The notes under the pieces were generated by a model, which saw only the letters and a program-made list of their open reading frames with translations, had not been told where the DNA came from and ran no database searches. The position numbers and the translations under genes are program-made. 50,489 nucleotides of DNA from an uncultured Clostridia bacterium (GTDB lineage Bacteria > Bacillota > Clostridia > Oscillospirales > Oscillospiraceae): assembly GCA_937894515.1 (NCBI GenBank), contig CALCRH010000294.1, positions 1-50,489 on the forward strand, read 5' to 3'. Shown in pieces: positions 1-9,107 of this stretch; the first letter of the stretch is position 1, and each line of letters starts with the position of its first letter.

Positions 1-2579
1 CCGCCATCTCCATCGACCAGAAGACCACCAGCAAGAACCCCCGCTCCACCGTGGGTACGGTGACGGAGATCTACGACTATCTCCGCCTTTTGTGGGCACG
101 GGTGGGCGTTCCCCACTGCCCCAAGTGCGGCAAGGAAATCAAACAGCAGACCATTGACCAGATCATCGACCAGATTTTAGCTCTGCCCGAGGGCACGCGC
201 ATTCAGATTCTCGCCCCCATCGTCCGGGGACGCAAGGGCGAATACGGCAAGGAGTTTGAAAACGCCCGTAAGAGCGGCTACGTCCGCGCCCGTGTGGACG
301 GCAGTCTGTACGACTTAAGCGAGAACATCAAGCTGGAGAAAAACCTCAAACACCACATCGACATCGTGGTGGACCGCCTGATCGTCCGCAGCGACATTCG
401 CCAGCGTCTGACGGACAGCGTGGAGACCGCCTCCCGTCTTACCGGCGGCATCGTTACGGTGAATCTGCTGCAAGAGGAAAAGGACATCACCTTTTCCCAA
501 AACTACGCCTGCGAGGACTGCGGCATCTCCATCGAGGAGCTGACGCCCCGGCTGTTCTCCTTCAACAGCCCCTTCGGTGCCTGTCCCACCTGCATGGGAC
601 TGGGCGTCCAGCTCAAGGCCGATCCCGTGCTGATCGTTCCCGACGGCACCAAATCCATCTTGGACGGCGCCATCAGTGCCAGCGGCTGGCAGTCCATCCG
701 CTCAGACGGCGTCAGCCGTATGTACTTTGACGCTCTCGCCAAGCGCTACCACTTCTCCCTCCGGGATCCGTGGAACGAGCTGACCCCCGCCGTGCAGGAC
801 GTGATTCTGTACGGTACCAAGGGTGAAAAGCTGACCCTTGAATATGACCAGCCCCGGGGCAAGGGTATTTTGACTCAGGCCTTTGAGGGTGTGTGTCACA
901 ACTTGGAGCGCCGCTATCGGGAGACCCAGTCCGATGCCAGCAAAAAGGAGATCGAGGAGGTACTCTCCGAGTGTCCCTGTCCCACCTGTCAGGGCAAGCG
1001 TCTGCGCCCCGAAGCGCTGGCGGTAACAGTGGGCGGCAAAAATCTCCACGCCGTCACCGAACTGCCCGTGGACGACGAGATCACCTTTTTCGAGTCCCTC
1101 GATTTGCAGGGCAATCAGAAGATCATCGCCGCCCAGATTTTGAAAGAGATCAAGGCCCGTCTGCACTTTTTGCAAAGCGTTGGCCTTTCCTACCTGACCC
1201 TCTCCCGCTCCAGCGGCACCCTTTCCGGCGGCGAGAGCCAGCGCATCCGACTGGCGACCCAGATCGGCTCCAGCCTGATGGGTGTTCTCTATATTCTGGA
1301 CGAGCCGTCCATCGGCCTGCACCAGCGGGATAACGACAAGCTGCTCTCCACCCTCAAGCAGCTCCGGGATCTGGGCAATACCCTCATCGTAGTGGAGCAC
1401 GACGAAGACACCATGCGCGAGGCCGATTACCTCATCGACATCGGCCCCGGCGCGGGCAGTCACGGCGGACAGGTGGTGGCATGCGGCACGCCGAAAGAGG
1501 TCATGGCAAATGAAAACAGCCTGACCGGCCAGTACCTCTCCGGCAAAAAGAAGATCGAAGTCCCCGCCAAGCGCCGCACCGGTAACGGCAAATGGCTCAC
1601 CGTCCGGGGCGCACGGGAGAACAACCTGAAAAATATCGACGTTTCCATTCCCCTTGGCACGTTTACCTCCGTCACCGGCGTTTCCGGCAGCGGAAAATCC
1701 AGTCTGGTCAATGAGATTTTATATAAGAAGCTGGGCGCGGAGCTGAACCGCATGAAGGCCCACCCGGGCAAATTTGACCGCATCGAGGGCATGGAGCATC
1801 TGGACAAGGTCATCTGCATCGACCAGAGCCCCATCGGCAGAACGCCCCGCTCCAACCCTGCCACCTATACCAATCTGTTCAACGATATCCGCGACCTGTT
1901 CGCGTCTCTGCCCGAGGCAAAGGCCCGAGGTTACGGTCCGGGACGGTTCAGCTTCAACACCCGGGGCGGCCGCTGCGAGGCCTGCGCCGGTGACGGTCTG
2001 CTGAAAATCGAAATGCACTTTTTAGCGGACGTATATGTCCCCTGTGAGGTCTGCCGGGGCAAGCGCTACAACCGGGAGACGCTGGAGGTCAAATATCGAG
2101 GCAAATCCATCTCCGATGTACTGGATATGACCGCCGAGGAAGCGTTGGAGCTGTTCGCCCCCATTCCCAAGATCGCCGAGCGTCTGAAAACCCTGTGCGA
2201 GGTGGGCTTGGGCTATGTGAAGCTGGGTCAGTCCAGCACCACCCTCTCCGGCGGCGAAGCCCAGCGGGTCAAGCTGGCCACGGAGCTGTCGAAGCGTTCC
2301 ACCGGCCGCACCATCTATATTCTGGACGAGCCCACCACCGGACTCCACGCCGATGACGTGAAGAAACTGCTGGAAGTGCTGCAGCGCCTGACGGACGCGG
2401 GCAACACGGTACTGGTCATCGAGCACAATCTGGACGTGATCAAATCTGCGGACTACCTCATCGACCTTGGCCCCGAGGGCGGCATCGGCGGCGGCACAGT
2501 CGTGGCCACCGGTACACCGGAGCAGGTGTCCCAGGTAGCCGCGTCCTATACCGGGCAATATCTCAAGCGCATGCTGTAA
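1..2579 (+). CDS. uvrA: Excinuclease ABC subunit A, 5'-truncated by window edge
   Basis: UvrA is the damage-sensing ATPase of nucleotide excision repair; it scans DNA as a dimer and loads UvrB. The reading frame is open from base 3 and begins in the ISIDQKTT motif that follows the first Walker A, so roughly the first 85 residues lie outside the window. Visible are two ABC signature motifs (LSGGESQRIRLA near base 1225, LSGGEAQRVKLA near 2250), the second Walker A (GVSGSGKSSL near 1680), the DEP Walker B motifs, and CxxC zinc modules including the CEACAGDG...CEVCRG pair near 1975-2060. The part present is intact and ends with TAA. uvrC is also in this window but 32 kb away on the other strand. 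No terminator is visible before recD2. Confidence 0.97.
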   Translation, partial: AISIDQKTTSKNPRSTVGTVTEIYDYLRLLWARVGVPHCPKCGKEIKQQTIDQIIDQILALPEGTRIQILAPIVRGRKGEYGKEFENARKSGYVRARVDGSLYDLSENIKLEKNLKHHIDIVVDRLIVRSDIRQRLTDSVETASRLTGGIVTVNLLQEEKDITFSQNYACEDCGISIEELTPRLFSFNSPFGACPTCMGLGVQLKADPVLIVPDGTKSILDGAISASGWQSIRSDGVSRMYFDALAKRYHFSLRDPWNELTPAVQDVILYGTKGEKLTLEYDQPRGKGILTQAFEGVCHNLERRYRETQSDASKKEIEEVLSECPCPTCQGKRLRPEALAVTVGGKNLHAVTELPVDDEITFFESLDLQGNQKIIAAQILKEIKARLHFLQSVGLSYLTLSRSSGTLSGGESQRIRLATQIGSSLMGVLYILDEPSIGLHQRDNDKLLSTLKQLRDLGNTLIVVEHDEDTMREADYLIDIGPGAGSHGGQVVACGTPKEVMANENSLTGQYLSGKKKIEVPAKRRTGNGKWLTVRGARENNLKNIDVSIPLGTFTSVTGVSGSGKSSLVNEILYKKLGAELNRMKAHPGKFDRIEGMEHLDKVICIDQSPIGRTPRSNPATYTNLFNDIRDLFASLPEAKARGYGPGRFSFNTRGGRCEACAGDGLLKIEMHFLADVYVPCEVCRGKRYNRETLEVKYRGKSISDVLDMTAEEALELFAPIPKIAERLKTLCEVGLGYVKLGQSSTTLSGGEAQRVKLATELSKRSTGRTIYILDEPTTGLHADDVKKLLEVLQRLTDAGNTVLVIEHNLDVIKSADYLIDLGPEGGIGGGTVVATGTPEQVSQVAASYTGQYLKRML

Positions 2580-2699
2580 CCTGCCGCCAATCCCCCTGCA
2601 TAGAATGGCCGGGGTGATGGCATGATCTGGGAAGCCTTGGTGGCATTTTTCGCCTGTGTGGGAATCGCCGCATTATTTCAACTTTTGCGAGGAAAACTT

Positions 2700-4904
2700 A
2701 TGGAACAGCGCACAACGGTGGAGGGCACCGTACAAAACGTCATCTTCCATAATGAGGACAACGGCTACACCGTACTGCTGCTGGTCACGCCCGAGGGTGA
2801 GGCCGTCACGCTGGTGGGCTGTATTCCCTGTGCCGCAGCGGGGGAGAGTCTCACCGCCACCGGCGTGTGGACCAACCATCCCAGCTACGGCCCCCAGTTT
2901 ACCGCCGAAAGCGTGGAACGCCGCCTGCCCGAGAGTGAGGACGATATGCTCACCTATCTGGCCTCCGGTGCCATCAAGGGCGTTGGCCCTGCCACCGCCC
3001 GGCGTCTGGTGGAGAAATTCGGCACGGATACCCTGCGTGTCATCGAGGAGGAGCCGGAGCGTCTGCATACCATCAAGGGCGTCACCGCCAAAAAGGCCAT
3101 GGAGATCTCCGCGGCGCTGAAAGCCCTGACGGGTCTGCGCCGGGTCATGGATTTTTTGCAGCGCTACGATCTGCCGGTGCATCTGGCCATGGCACTTCTC
3201 CGTGCCTACGGTGACCAGACCCTGCCCAAGCTGAAAGACGACCCCTATGTGCTGACCCGGGAGCAGTATGGCGTAGAATTCGCCGCGGCGGACGAAATCG
3301 CCCTGTCCCTGGGCTTCGGCGGGGAAGAGGACTGCCGTTTGGAAGCCGCCATTACTTACGAATTGCAGCACAATCTGAACAACGGCCATGTGTTTCTGCC
3401 CCGGGAAAAACTGATAGCGGCCAGTGCCGCCCTCATCGGTGTAGAGCCGGAGCGGTTGGAGGTATCGCTGGATCACCTTTTGGAGCGCCATGTCCTCATG
3501 TCGCAGGAGATCGCCGGCGTCAATGCCTGCTACCTCCGCCGCCTGTACGAGGCGGAAACTTATGTGGCAAAAAAACTGCTGGTTCTGCGGGATATGCCCT
3601 GGGAGACCAGCCAATCCACAGAGAAGATCATCGCTGAAATCGAAAAAAATCAGCAGATCACCTACGCTCCGGCCCAGCGCGAAGCGGTACTGCTGGCGGC
3701 GCAGACAGGCGTACTGCTGCTGACCGGCGGCCCCGGTACGGGAAAGACCACCGCCGTCCAGGGCATCGTGACTCTGCTGGAGCGCATGGGTCTTGACGTG
3801 CTGCTGCTGGCGCCCACAGGCCGTGCCGCCAAGCGCATGAGCGAGCTGACGGGCAAAGAGGCCCAGACCGTTCACCGCTGCCTGGGCATGACCTATAACG
3901 AACTGACCGGCGAGGTCACCTTCAAAAAGACCGAGTCCGACCCGCTGGCATGTGATGCGGTGATCGTGGACGAAATGTCCATGGTGGATTTGGAGCTGAT
4001 GTACGCCCTGCTCAGCGCCCTGCGGCCCGGCTGCCGCCTTGTGATGGTGGGTGATCCGGATCAGCTCCCCAGTGTGGGGGCGGGCAACGTATTGGGCGAC
4101 CTGCTCCGCAGCGGCGTGATCCCATCCGTGCGTTTAACGGAAATTTTTCGTCAGGCGGAGCAGTCCGCCATTATCCGCAACGCCCACGCGGTGAATCTGG
4201 GCAGCAGCCCCGACCTGCAAAACAAGCAAAACGACTTTTTCTTCCTCTGCCGCCGCAGCCCCGATCGACTGGTGCAGACGGTGGTGGAACTGGTGGCAAA
4301 GCGTCTGCCGGAGAATATGCACATTCCCGCCGGCGATATTCAGGTGCTGTCCCCTACCCGCAAGGGCGAATGCGGCACGGTGAACCTGAACCGGGAGCTG
4401 CAATCAGCTCTGAATCCGCCCGTCCCCGGCAAGCGCCAGAAGCCGTGGGGCGACACGGTGTTCCGCACCGGCGACCGGGTCATGCAGACGAAGAACAACT
4501 ACGATGTGGTCTGGGAAAAGGAAGACGGCACAATAGGTACCGGCATCTTCAACGGCGATATGGGCATCATCGAGGAGATCGACCCCGGCGGCGAACTGCT
4601 GACTATCCGCTTCGATGATCGCACCTGTACCTATACTGCCGATCTGCTCAACCAACTGGAACTGGCCTACGCCGTCACGGTACATAAGGCCCAGGGCAGC
4701 GAATACCGGGCGGTGGTACTGATCTCCGCACCTGTTGCCCCCACGCTGATGGTGCGGGGCGTCCTCTATACCGCCATCACCAGAGCCAGAGAACTTCTGG
4801 TGCTGGTAGGAGACGATGTGGTACCCGCCAAAATGGCGGCAAACGACAAACAGCAGCGGCGATACAGCGGCCTGCGCCGCCGCTTGAAGGAGGGAGCGTC
4901 ATGA
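2700..4904 (+). CDS. recD2: RecD2-type SF1B DNA helicase
   Basis: RecD2 is a 5'-3' helicase related to RecD but acting without RecBC, linked to recombination repair and replication-fork stability. I chose ATG 2700 (734 aa, typical RecD2 length), with GAGGAAA about six bases upstream. The N-terminal OB-like region is followed by helix-hairpin-helix segments (SGAIKGVGPATARRLVEKFG, about residues 85-105), Walker A TGGPGTGKTTA near 340, Walker B VDEMSMVD near 422, and the C-terminal motif TVHKAQGSEY near 660. The frame stays open upstream to another ATG at 2622, which would add a hydrophobic 26-residue stretch (see findings). The TGA stop overlaps the ATG of comF (ATGA), indicating translational coupling. 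Confidence 0.95.
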   Translation: MEQRTTVEGTVQNVIFHNEDNGYTVLLLVTPEGEAVTLVGCIPCAAAGESLTATGVWTNHPSYGPQFTAESVERRLPESEDDMLTYLASGAIKGVGPATARRLVEKFGTDTLRVIEEEPERLHTIKGVTAKKAMEISAALKALTGLRRVMDFLQRYDLPVHLAMALLRAYGDQTLPKLKDDPYVLTREQYGVEFAAADEIALSLGFGGEEDCRLEAAITYELQHNLNNGHVFLPREKLIAASAALIGVEPERLEVSLDHLLERHVLMSQEIAGVNACYLRRLYEAETYVAKKLLVLRDMPWETSQSTEKIIAEIEKNQQITYAPAQREAVLLAAQTGVLLLTGGPGTGKTTAVQGIVTLLERMGLDVLLLAPTGRAAKRMSELTGKEAQTVHRCLGMTYNELTGEVTFKKTESDPLACDAVIVDEMSMVDLELMYALLSALRPGCRLVMVGDPDQLPSVGAGNVLGDLLRSGVIPSVRLTEIFRQAEQSAIIRNAHAVNLGSSPDLQNKQNDFFFLCRRSPDRLVQTVVELVAKRLPENMHIPAGDIQVLSPTRKGECGTVNLNRELQSALNPPVPGKRQKPWGDTVFRTGDRVMQTKNNYDVVWEKEDGTIGTGIFNGDMGIIEEIDPGGELLTIRFDDRTCTYTADLLNQLELAYAVTVHKAQGSEYRAVVLISAPVAPTLMVRGVLYTAITRARELLVLVGDDVVPAKMAANDKQQRRYSGLRRRLKEGAS

Positions 4905-5593
4905 AAGACTTCAACGACAGCTTGAATCGAGCCACCCGCGGTGTCATGAACTTTCTCTTTCCCCGCCGATGTCCCTTTTGCGGTGCGGTACTGGAAAAAG
5001 ACGCAACCTGCCGGGCCTGCCAGAGCAGTCTGCCCCATTGTACGGCGGTCCAAACCGGCAGCGGCTATGGCCGTGTCACGGCGCCGCTGTATTATCAGGG
5101 AGCCGTGCGCCGTGCCATTCTGGACTACAAGTTCAACGGCAAGCTGGGCGGCCTGCAAACTTTCGGCACCATGATGGCTGCGTGTGCCGCCGAGAGGTAC
5201 AGCGGTGCTTTTGATGCCATCACCTGGGTACCGGTCAGCGAAAAACGCCTGCGAAAACGGGGGTATGACCAGGCTCGCTATCTGGCGTCAAGCCTTTGCG
5301 TAGACTGGCATGTGACACCCCAGGAGACCCTGCGAAAGATCCGGGACAATCAACCCCAGTCCGGCCTCAGTGACCGCAAGGAACGCCGCGCCAACGTACT
5401 GGGTGTCTATCAGGCGATAAATCCTGCCGAAATTGTGGGCAAGCGCTTTTTGCTCATCGATGATATTTTTACTACCGGCGCCACCCTGTCTGAATGTGTA
5501 CGGGTGCTGAAAGAGGCCGGCGCTGCCGATGTGATGTGTCTGACCTTGGCCATCACGCCGGAGAATGAAAACGGTTCTGTCAGCGCAGAATAA
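4901..5593 (+). CDS. comF: ComF family phosphoribosyltransferase-like protein
   Basis: 230 aa. ComF proteins take part in natural transformation in Bacillus and have a phosphoribosyltransferase fold behind a small zinc finger. The N-terminus has a four-cysteine zinc motif (CPFC at 24-27 and CRAC at 37-40), and the C-terminal half has the PRPP-binding signature FLLIDDIFTTGAT near residues 184-196. It starts inside the stop codon of recD2, so the two are very probably co-transcribed. No comE or comG genes are in the window, so a role in DNA uptake here is family knowledge only; many Clostridia keep comF near recD2-like helicases. No clear terminator follows; the next gene has its own promoter. 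Confidence 0.9.
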   Translation: MKDFNDSLNRATRGVMNFLFPRRCPFCGAVLEKDATCRACQSSLPHCTAVQTGSGYGRVTAPLYYQGAVRRAILDYKFNGKLGGLQTFGTMMAACAAERYSGAFDAITWVPVSEKRLRKRGYDQARYLASSLCVDWHVTPQETLRKIRDNQPQSGLSDRKERRANVLGVYQAINPAEIVGKRFLLIDDIFTTGATLSECVRVLKEAGAADVMCLTLAITPENENGSVSAE

Positions 5594-5622
5594 TACAAGC
5601 ACGGAAACATTTGAAAATAGTG

Positions 5623-5651
5623 TTGCAAATTTTGGTGCATATCGGTATAAT
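5623..5651 (+). promoter_or_regulatory. Sigma-A-type promoter of mreB
   Basis: TTGCAA at 5623-5628 and a perfect TATAAT at 5646-5651, with a 17-base spacer. It lies about 60 bases upstream of the mreB start and downstream of comF, so mreB is independently transcribed. Confidence 0.8.
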
Positions 5652-5710
5652 AATCAACTGGGGAAAATCGGCAGCTATGCCGTCCACTATAGAAAAACGA
5701 GGTGCAAAAT

Positions 5711-6742
5711 ATGTGTGCATTAGCAAAAGATATCGGTATTGACTTGGGCACCGCCTCTGTGCTGGTCTATGTCAAGGGAAAAGGTGTGGTTCTCAATGAG
5801 CCCTCTGTGGTTGCGATTGACAAGAACACGGGTCGTTTGCTGAAGGTCGGTGCAGAAGCCCATGCCATGTTGGGTCGTACGCCCGGCAATATCGTGGCTA
5901 TTCGTCCTCTGCGGGAAGGCGTGATCTCCGACTACGACATGACCGAGCGCATGCTCAAGGAGTTTATTCATAAGGTTTGCGGCGGATTTCAGCTGTTTAA
6001 GCCCCGCATCATCATCTGCATCCCCTCCGGCATTACGGAAGTGGAAGAGCGTGCCGTGGTGGATGCCGGTATCCAGGCCGGTGCCCGCCGCGTGTACCTG
6101 ATCGAAGAGCCTATGGCGGCTGCCATTGGTGCCGGTATTGATATTGCCAAGCCCGATGGCAACATGGTAGTGGATATCGGCGGTGGTACGTCCGATATTG
6201 CGGTCATCTCCCTCAGCGGCGTGGTGGAGTCAACCTCCATCAAGGTAGCCGGCGACCAGTTTAACGAGGCCATCATCAAGTATATGCGCCGTAAGCACAG
6301 CCTGCTGGTGGGCGAGCGCACCGCCGAACAGATGAAAATCGAGATCGGCTGCGTGTTCCCCCGGGAACAGGAACTGGCCATGGAGGTCAAAGGCCGCTGC
6401 CTGCAAACCGGTCTGCCCAAGACCCTGACGGTTTCCTCCACGGAGATGTTGGAAGCCTTTGAAGAACCCATCGAACGTATTATGGAAGCCATCCACGGTG
6501 TGTTGGAGCGTACGCCTCCCGAACTGGTAGCGGACATCTCCAATAACGGCATCGTGATGACCGGCGGCGGCAGCCTGATCAGCGGCTTTGCCAAGCTGGT
6601 GGAATCCCGTACCGGTATTCACACGGTGGTGGCGGAGGACGCCATCTCCTGCGTAGCAGAGGGCACGGGCAAGAGTCTGGACTCCCTGAGCGAGATGACA
6701 GACGGCACCGTAAACCTCAGCCGCAGAAAACAGATGAACTAA
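5711..6742 (+). CDS. mreB: MreB/Mbl rod-shape actin homologue
   Basis: 343 aa, the usual MreB length. MreB forms membrane-bound filaments that direct peptidoglycan synthesis along the cell cylinder. The phosphate-1 loop IGIDLGTASVLVY, the phosphate-2 motif VVDIGGGTSDIAVI and the adenosine motif IVMTGGGSLISG are all present. ATG 5711 is preferred over an in-frame GTG at 5702 because GAGGTG lies six bases before it. The gene is monocistronic, with its own promoter and a strong terminator, and is not followed by mreC/mreD. It could therefore be the Mbl or MreBH paralogue rather than the mreBCD-operon copy; I cannot separate these by eye. Confidence 0.93.
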   Translation: MCALAKDIGIDLGTASVLVYVKGKGVVLNEPSVVAIDKNTGRLLKVGAEAHAMLGRTPGNIVAIRPLREGVISDYDMTERMLKEFIHKVCGGFQLFKPRIIICIPSGITEVEERAVVDAGIQAGARRVYLIEEPMAAAIGAGIDIAKPDGNMVVDIGGGTSDIAVISLSGVVESTSIKVAGDQFNEAIIKYMRRKHSLLVGERTAEQMKIEIGCVFPREQELAMEVKGRCLQTGLPKTLTVSSTEMLEAFEEPIERIMEAIHGVLERTPPELVADISNNGIVMTGGGSLISGFAKLVESRTGIHTVVAEDAISCVAEGTGKSLDSLSEMTDGTVNLSRRKQMN

Positions 6743-6746
6743 CGGA

Positions 6747-6776
6747 AATACCCGGCACGTTGTGCCGGGTATTTTT
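6747..6776 (+). terminator. Rho-independent terminator after mreB
   Basis: A 12-bp perfect stem (arms 6747-6758 and 6762-6773, loop GTT) is followed by a T run, five bases after the mreB stop. Confidence 0.9.
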
Positions 6777-6810
6777 TACAAAAGTTTCGCCAAAATATCG
6801 GGTTGCTTTG

Positions 6811-6838
6811 TTGACTTTTTATGGCAGGAGACTAAAAT
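6811..6838 (+). promoter_or_regulatory. Promoter of the aminotransferase gene
   Basis: TTGACT at 6811-6816 and TAAAAT at 6833-6838 with a 16-base spacer, directly behind the mreB terminator and about 45 bases before the next start codon. Confidence 0.6.
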
Positions 6839-6883
6839 AAAAGCGGCAAAATCCATTTTATACAATGTATAGGAGGAGTTCCC

Positions 6884-8077
6884 ATGAAATATTCCAGCAA
6901 GATTGAAAAATGCGGTTTGTCTCCCATGCGTAAGTTCCACCCCTATGCCGTAGCAGCAGAGAAACAGGGCAAGAAGCTGTATCATCTGAATATCGGCCAG
7001 CCGGATATCGAGACCCCCAAGGCCTATTTTGACGCGGTCAAGGCGTTCAATAAGCCTGTTCTGGAGTACGCCCCCAGCGCCGGTGTGCCGGAGCTGATCG
7101 ATGCGATCCAAAAGTATTACGATAACTTGAATATGCACTTCGGCAAGGATGAGATCTATATCACCGCCGGCGGCAGCGAAGCGCTGCTGATGGTGATGAA
7201 TGCCATCTTGGATGATGGCGATGAGATCCTGATCCCCGAGCCCTATTATCCCAACTACGATACCATGGTCAACCTGACCGGCGGCGTAATCCATCCCATC
7301 CCCACCACCCCGGAGGAGGGCTATCACTATGCCGATCGCAAGAAGATCGAGGCGGAGATCAACGAGCACACCCGTGCCATCATGGTCACCAACCCCGGCA
7401 ACCCCACCGGCGTGGTGCTGACCCCCGAGGAGATGCGCCTGATGGTGGACATTGCCAAGGAACACGACCTGTTTATCATCGGCGATGAAGCCTATCGTGA
7501 GTTTGTCTATGCCGGCGAGCCCCTGCAGTCCCTGGGTCAGTTTGAAGATGCCGCTGACAACGTCATCGTCATCGACACCGTTTCCAAGCGCTTCAGCGCC
7601 TGCGGTGCCCGTATCGGCTGCGTCATCACCCGCAACCATGAGCTGCTGGCCCAGTGCATGAAGTATTGCCAGTGCCGTCTGTGCGTTCCCACCATCGATC
7701 AGATCGCCTCTGCCAAGCTGTATGACGTGGGTCCCGAGTACTTTGCTGCTGTCCGCGAGGAGTATAAGCGCCGCCGCGATACCGTCATGGCCGGCCTCGC
7801 CAAGATCCCCGGTGTGGTCTGCGAATGCCCCAAGGGTGCGTTCTATGTCATGGCCGCCCTGCCCGTGGACGATGCGGAGAAGTTCCAGTACTGGTTGCTG
7901 GAGGAGTGGGACGATAACGGCGACACCGTGATGTTCGCTCCCGGCGGCGGCTTCTATAAGACCCCGGGCAAGGGCCTCAACGAGGTGCGTATGGCCTACG
8001 TCCTGAAGCAGGAAGATCTGGAGCGGGCCATGGAACTGCTGGCCAAGGGCATCGAAGCCTACAACAACAGAAAATAA
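6884..8077 (+). CDS. PLP-dependent class I/II aminotransferase (aspartate aminotransferase-like)
   Basis: 397 aa. Fold-type I aminotransferases move an amino group between an amino acid and a 2-oxo acid using pyridoxal phosphate. Seen here are the ASGVPEL-like N-terminal segment (APSAGVPEL), the cofactor-stacking region, NPGNPTG near residue 170, the internal-aldimine lysine in TVSKRFSACGARIG (Lys235) and the substrate-carboxylate arginine in NEVRMAY near 369. An AGGAGGAG ribosome site sits just before the ATG. It is flanked by its own promoter and terminator, so the context gives no pathway clue. The exact substrate (aspartate, aromatic or other) cannot be read from the sequence. Confidence 0.9.
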   Translation: MKYSSKIEKCGLSPMRKFHPYAVAAEKQGKKLYHLNIGQPDIETPKAYFDAVKAFNKPVLEYAPSAGVPELIDAIQKYYDNLNMHFGKDEIYITAGGSEALLMVMNAILDDGDEILIPEPYYPNYDTMVNLTGGVIHPIPTTPEEGYHYADRKKIEAEINEHTRAIMVTNPGNPTGVVLTPEEMRLMVDIAKEHDLFIIGDEAYREFVYAGEPLQSLGQFEDAADNVIVIDTVSKRFSACGARIGCVITRNHELLAQCMKYCQCRLCVPTIDQIASAKLYDVGPEYFAAVREEYKRRRDTVMAGLAKIPGVVCECPKGAFYVMAALPVDDAEKFQYWLLEEWDDNGDTVMFAPGGGFYKTPGKGLNEVRMAYVLKQEDLERAMELLAKGIEAYNNRK

Positions 8078-8080
8078 GCA

Positions 8081-8113
8081 AAAAAAAGAAAGCCCAACGG
8101 GCTTTCTTTTTTT
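8081..8113 (+). terminator. Terminator after the aminotransferase
   Basis: Stem GAAAGCCC/GGGCTTTC with loop AAC, preceded by an A run and followed by seven Ts, three bases after the stop codon. Confidence 0.9.
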
Positions 8114-8115
8114 GT

Positions 8116-8238
8116 GTAGGGGCGACCCTTGCGGTCGCCCACGGTGTTGACCTCAATACTGCACGGTTTCTTTTGTAGGGGCCGGCGTCCTCGACGGCCC
8201 GCTCTCTCCGTAGGGGCCGATGCCCACATCGGCCCGCC
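8116..8238. repeat. Cluster of three GTAGGGG palindromic repeats
   Basis: Three copies: 8116-8140 (arms GGGCGACC/GGTCGCCC), 8175-8202 (GGGCCG.../CGGCCC with a bulge) and 8210-8238 (GGGCCGATG/CATCGGCCC, loop CCCA). All start GTAGGGG or GTAGGGGC but their stem cores differ while staying complementary. Together they fill the 217-base gap between the aminotransferase and the DUF2461 gene. The same family recurs in at least seven other gaps of this window. Confidence 0.85.
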
Positions 8239-8294
8239 AAAACTCTTGCCAATTTTCCCAAACCGGCGTACAATACACTCCAAGAGGTGATACC

Positions 8295-8972
8295 ATGTTT
8301 CAAGGTTACGACCAGACCACCGTGGACTTCATGTGGGGCATTCGTTTCAACAATGACCGGGAGTGGTTCATGGCACATAAACAGGAGTATATCGACCATT
8401 TCTATCAGCCCACCAAGGATTTGGCGGCACAGCTCTATGACGGACTTCACGCCGCCTTCCCCGAGGAACCCCTGATCTGTAAAGTAAGCCGCATCTACCG
8501 GGATGCCCGCCGTCTCCATGGCAGAGGCCCCTATAAGGATCACCTGTGGCTGTCTCTCCGCGCCGGTGACGAGGACTGGACGGGCAAGCCCACCTTCTGG
8601 TTTGAACTGGCGCCGGAGTATTACAGCTATGGTCTGGGCTTCTGGTGTCCCAAGGCGTCGCTGATGGAGACCTACCGCAAGCATATTGACCGGGACCCGG
8701 CGGAGCTTGAAAAACTGGTGCGGCAGTTCAATCGGCAGGATCATCTGACCCTGTATGGCGCAGACTATGCCCGCCCCAAGGGGGACCCATCTGCGCTGTT
8801 GAAACCGTGGTACAATAAAAAGCACATCTCATTGCACTATGAGAGCCCGTTGGATGACCGCATCTTCTCCCCGGAGCTGGCAGACGATATCCTGCACAGC
8901 TTCACCGCGTTGATGCCGTTTTATCGCTTTTTCAATCAGGTCCTCTCCGAAGTACCGGAGAGCGAACGATAA
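8295..8972 (+). CDS. DUF2461 family protein
   Basis: 225 aa. DUF2461 proteins (TIGR02453-like) are widespread in bacteria and of unknown function. The conserved N-terminal layout is present: a WF motif (DREWFMAHKQEY), then the ISRIYRDARRLHG-type segment (VSRIYRDARRLHGRGPYKDH) typical of the family. I placed the start at ATG 8295, with AGAGGTGA about five bases upstream. The gene is hemmed in by palindromic repeats on both sides (8116-8238 and 8992-9058) and has no linked neighbours, so nothing in context suggests a role. It has no signal peptide or membrane segment and is probably cytoplasmic. Confidence 0.8.
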   Translation: MFQGYDQTTVDFMWGIRFNNDREWFMAHKQEYIDHFYQPTKDLAAQLYDGLHAAFPEEPLICKVSRIYRDARRLHGRGPYKDHLWLSLRAGDEDWTGKPTFWFELAPEYYSYGLGFWCPKASLMETYRKHIDRDPAELEKLVRQFNRQDHLTLYGADYARPKGDPSALLKPWYNKKHISLHYESPLDDRIFSPELADDILHSFTALMPFYRFFNQVLSEVPESER

Positions 8973-8991
8973 ACCTGTATGGAACGCTTTT

Positions 8992-9058
8992 GCAGGGGTC
9001 GGAATCCCCAACGGCTCGCTGTGTTCATTCCGTAGGGGCGACCCTTGCGGCCGCCCGC
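8992..9058. repeat. Two GTAGGGG palindromic repeats
   Basis: A degenerate copy at 8992-9019 and a better one at 9032-9058 (GGGCGACC/GGCCGCCC around CTTGC, one A:C mismatch). They occupy the gap between the DUF2461 gene and the convergent CFI-box gene. Confidence 0.7.
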
Positions 9059-9072
9059 AATACCGATATTAC

Positions 9073-9101
9073 AAAAAGAAGAGGAGCGATTGCTCCTCTT
9101 C
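9073..9101 (-). terminator. Terminator of the CFI-box gene
   Basis: Stem arms 9078-9087 and 9092-9101 (GAAGAGGAGC/GCTCCTCTTC, loop GATT). On the minus strand it is followed by a T run (AAAAA at 9073-9077), directly downstream of the stop at 9108. Confidence 0.85.
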
Positions 9102-9107
9102 TCCTAT

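Noticed and set aside
8116..8238. Palindromes considered as transcription terminators
   Set aside because: They lack T runs, and a proper terminator (8081-8113) already precedes them.
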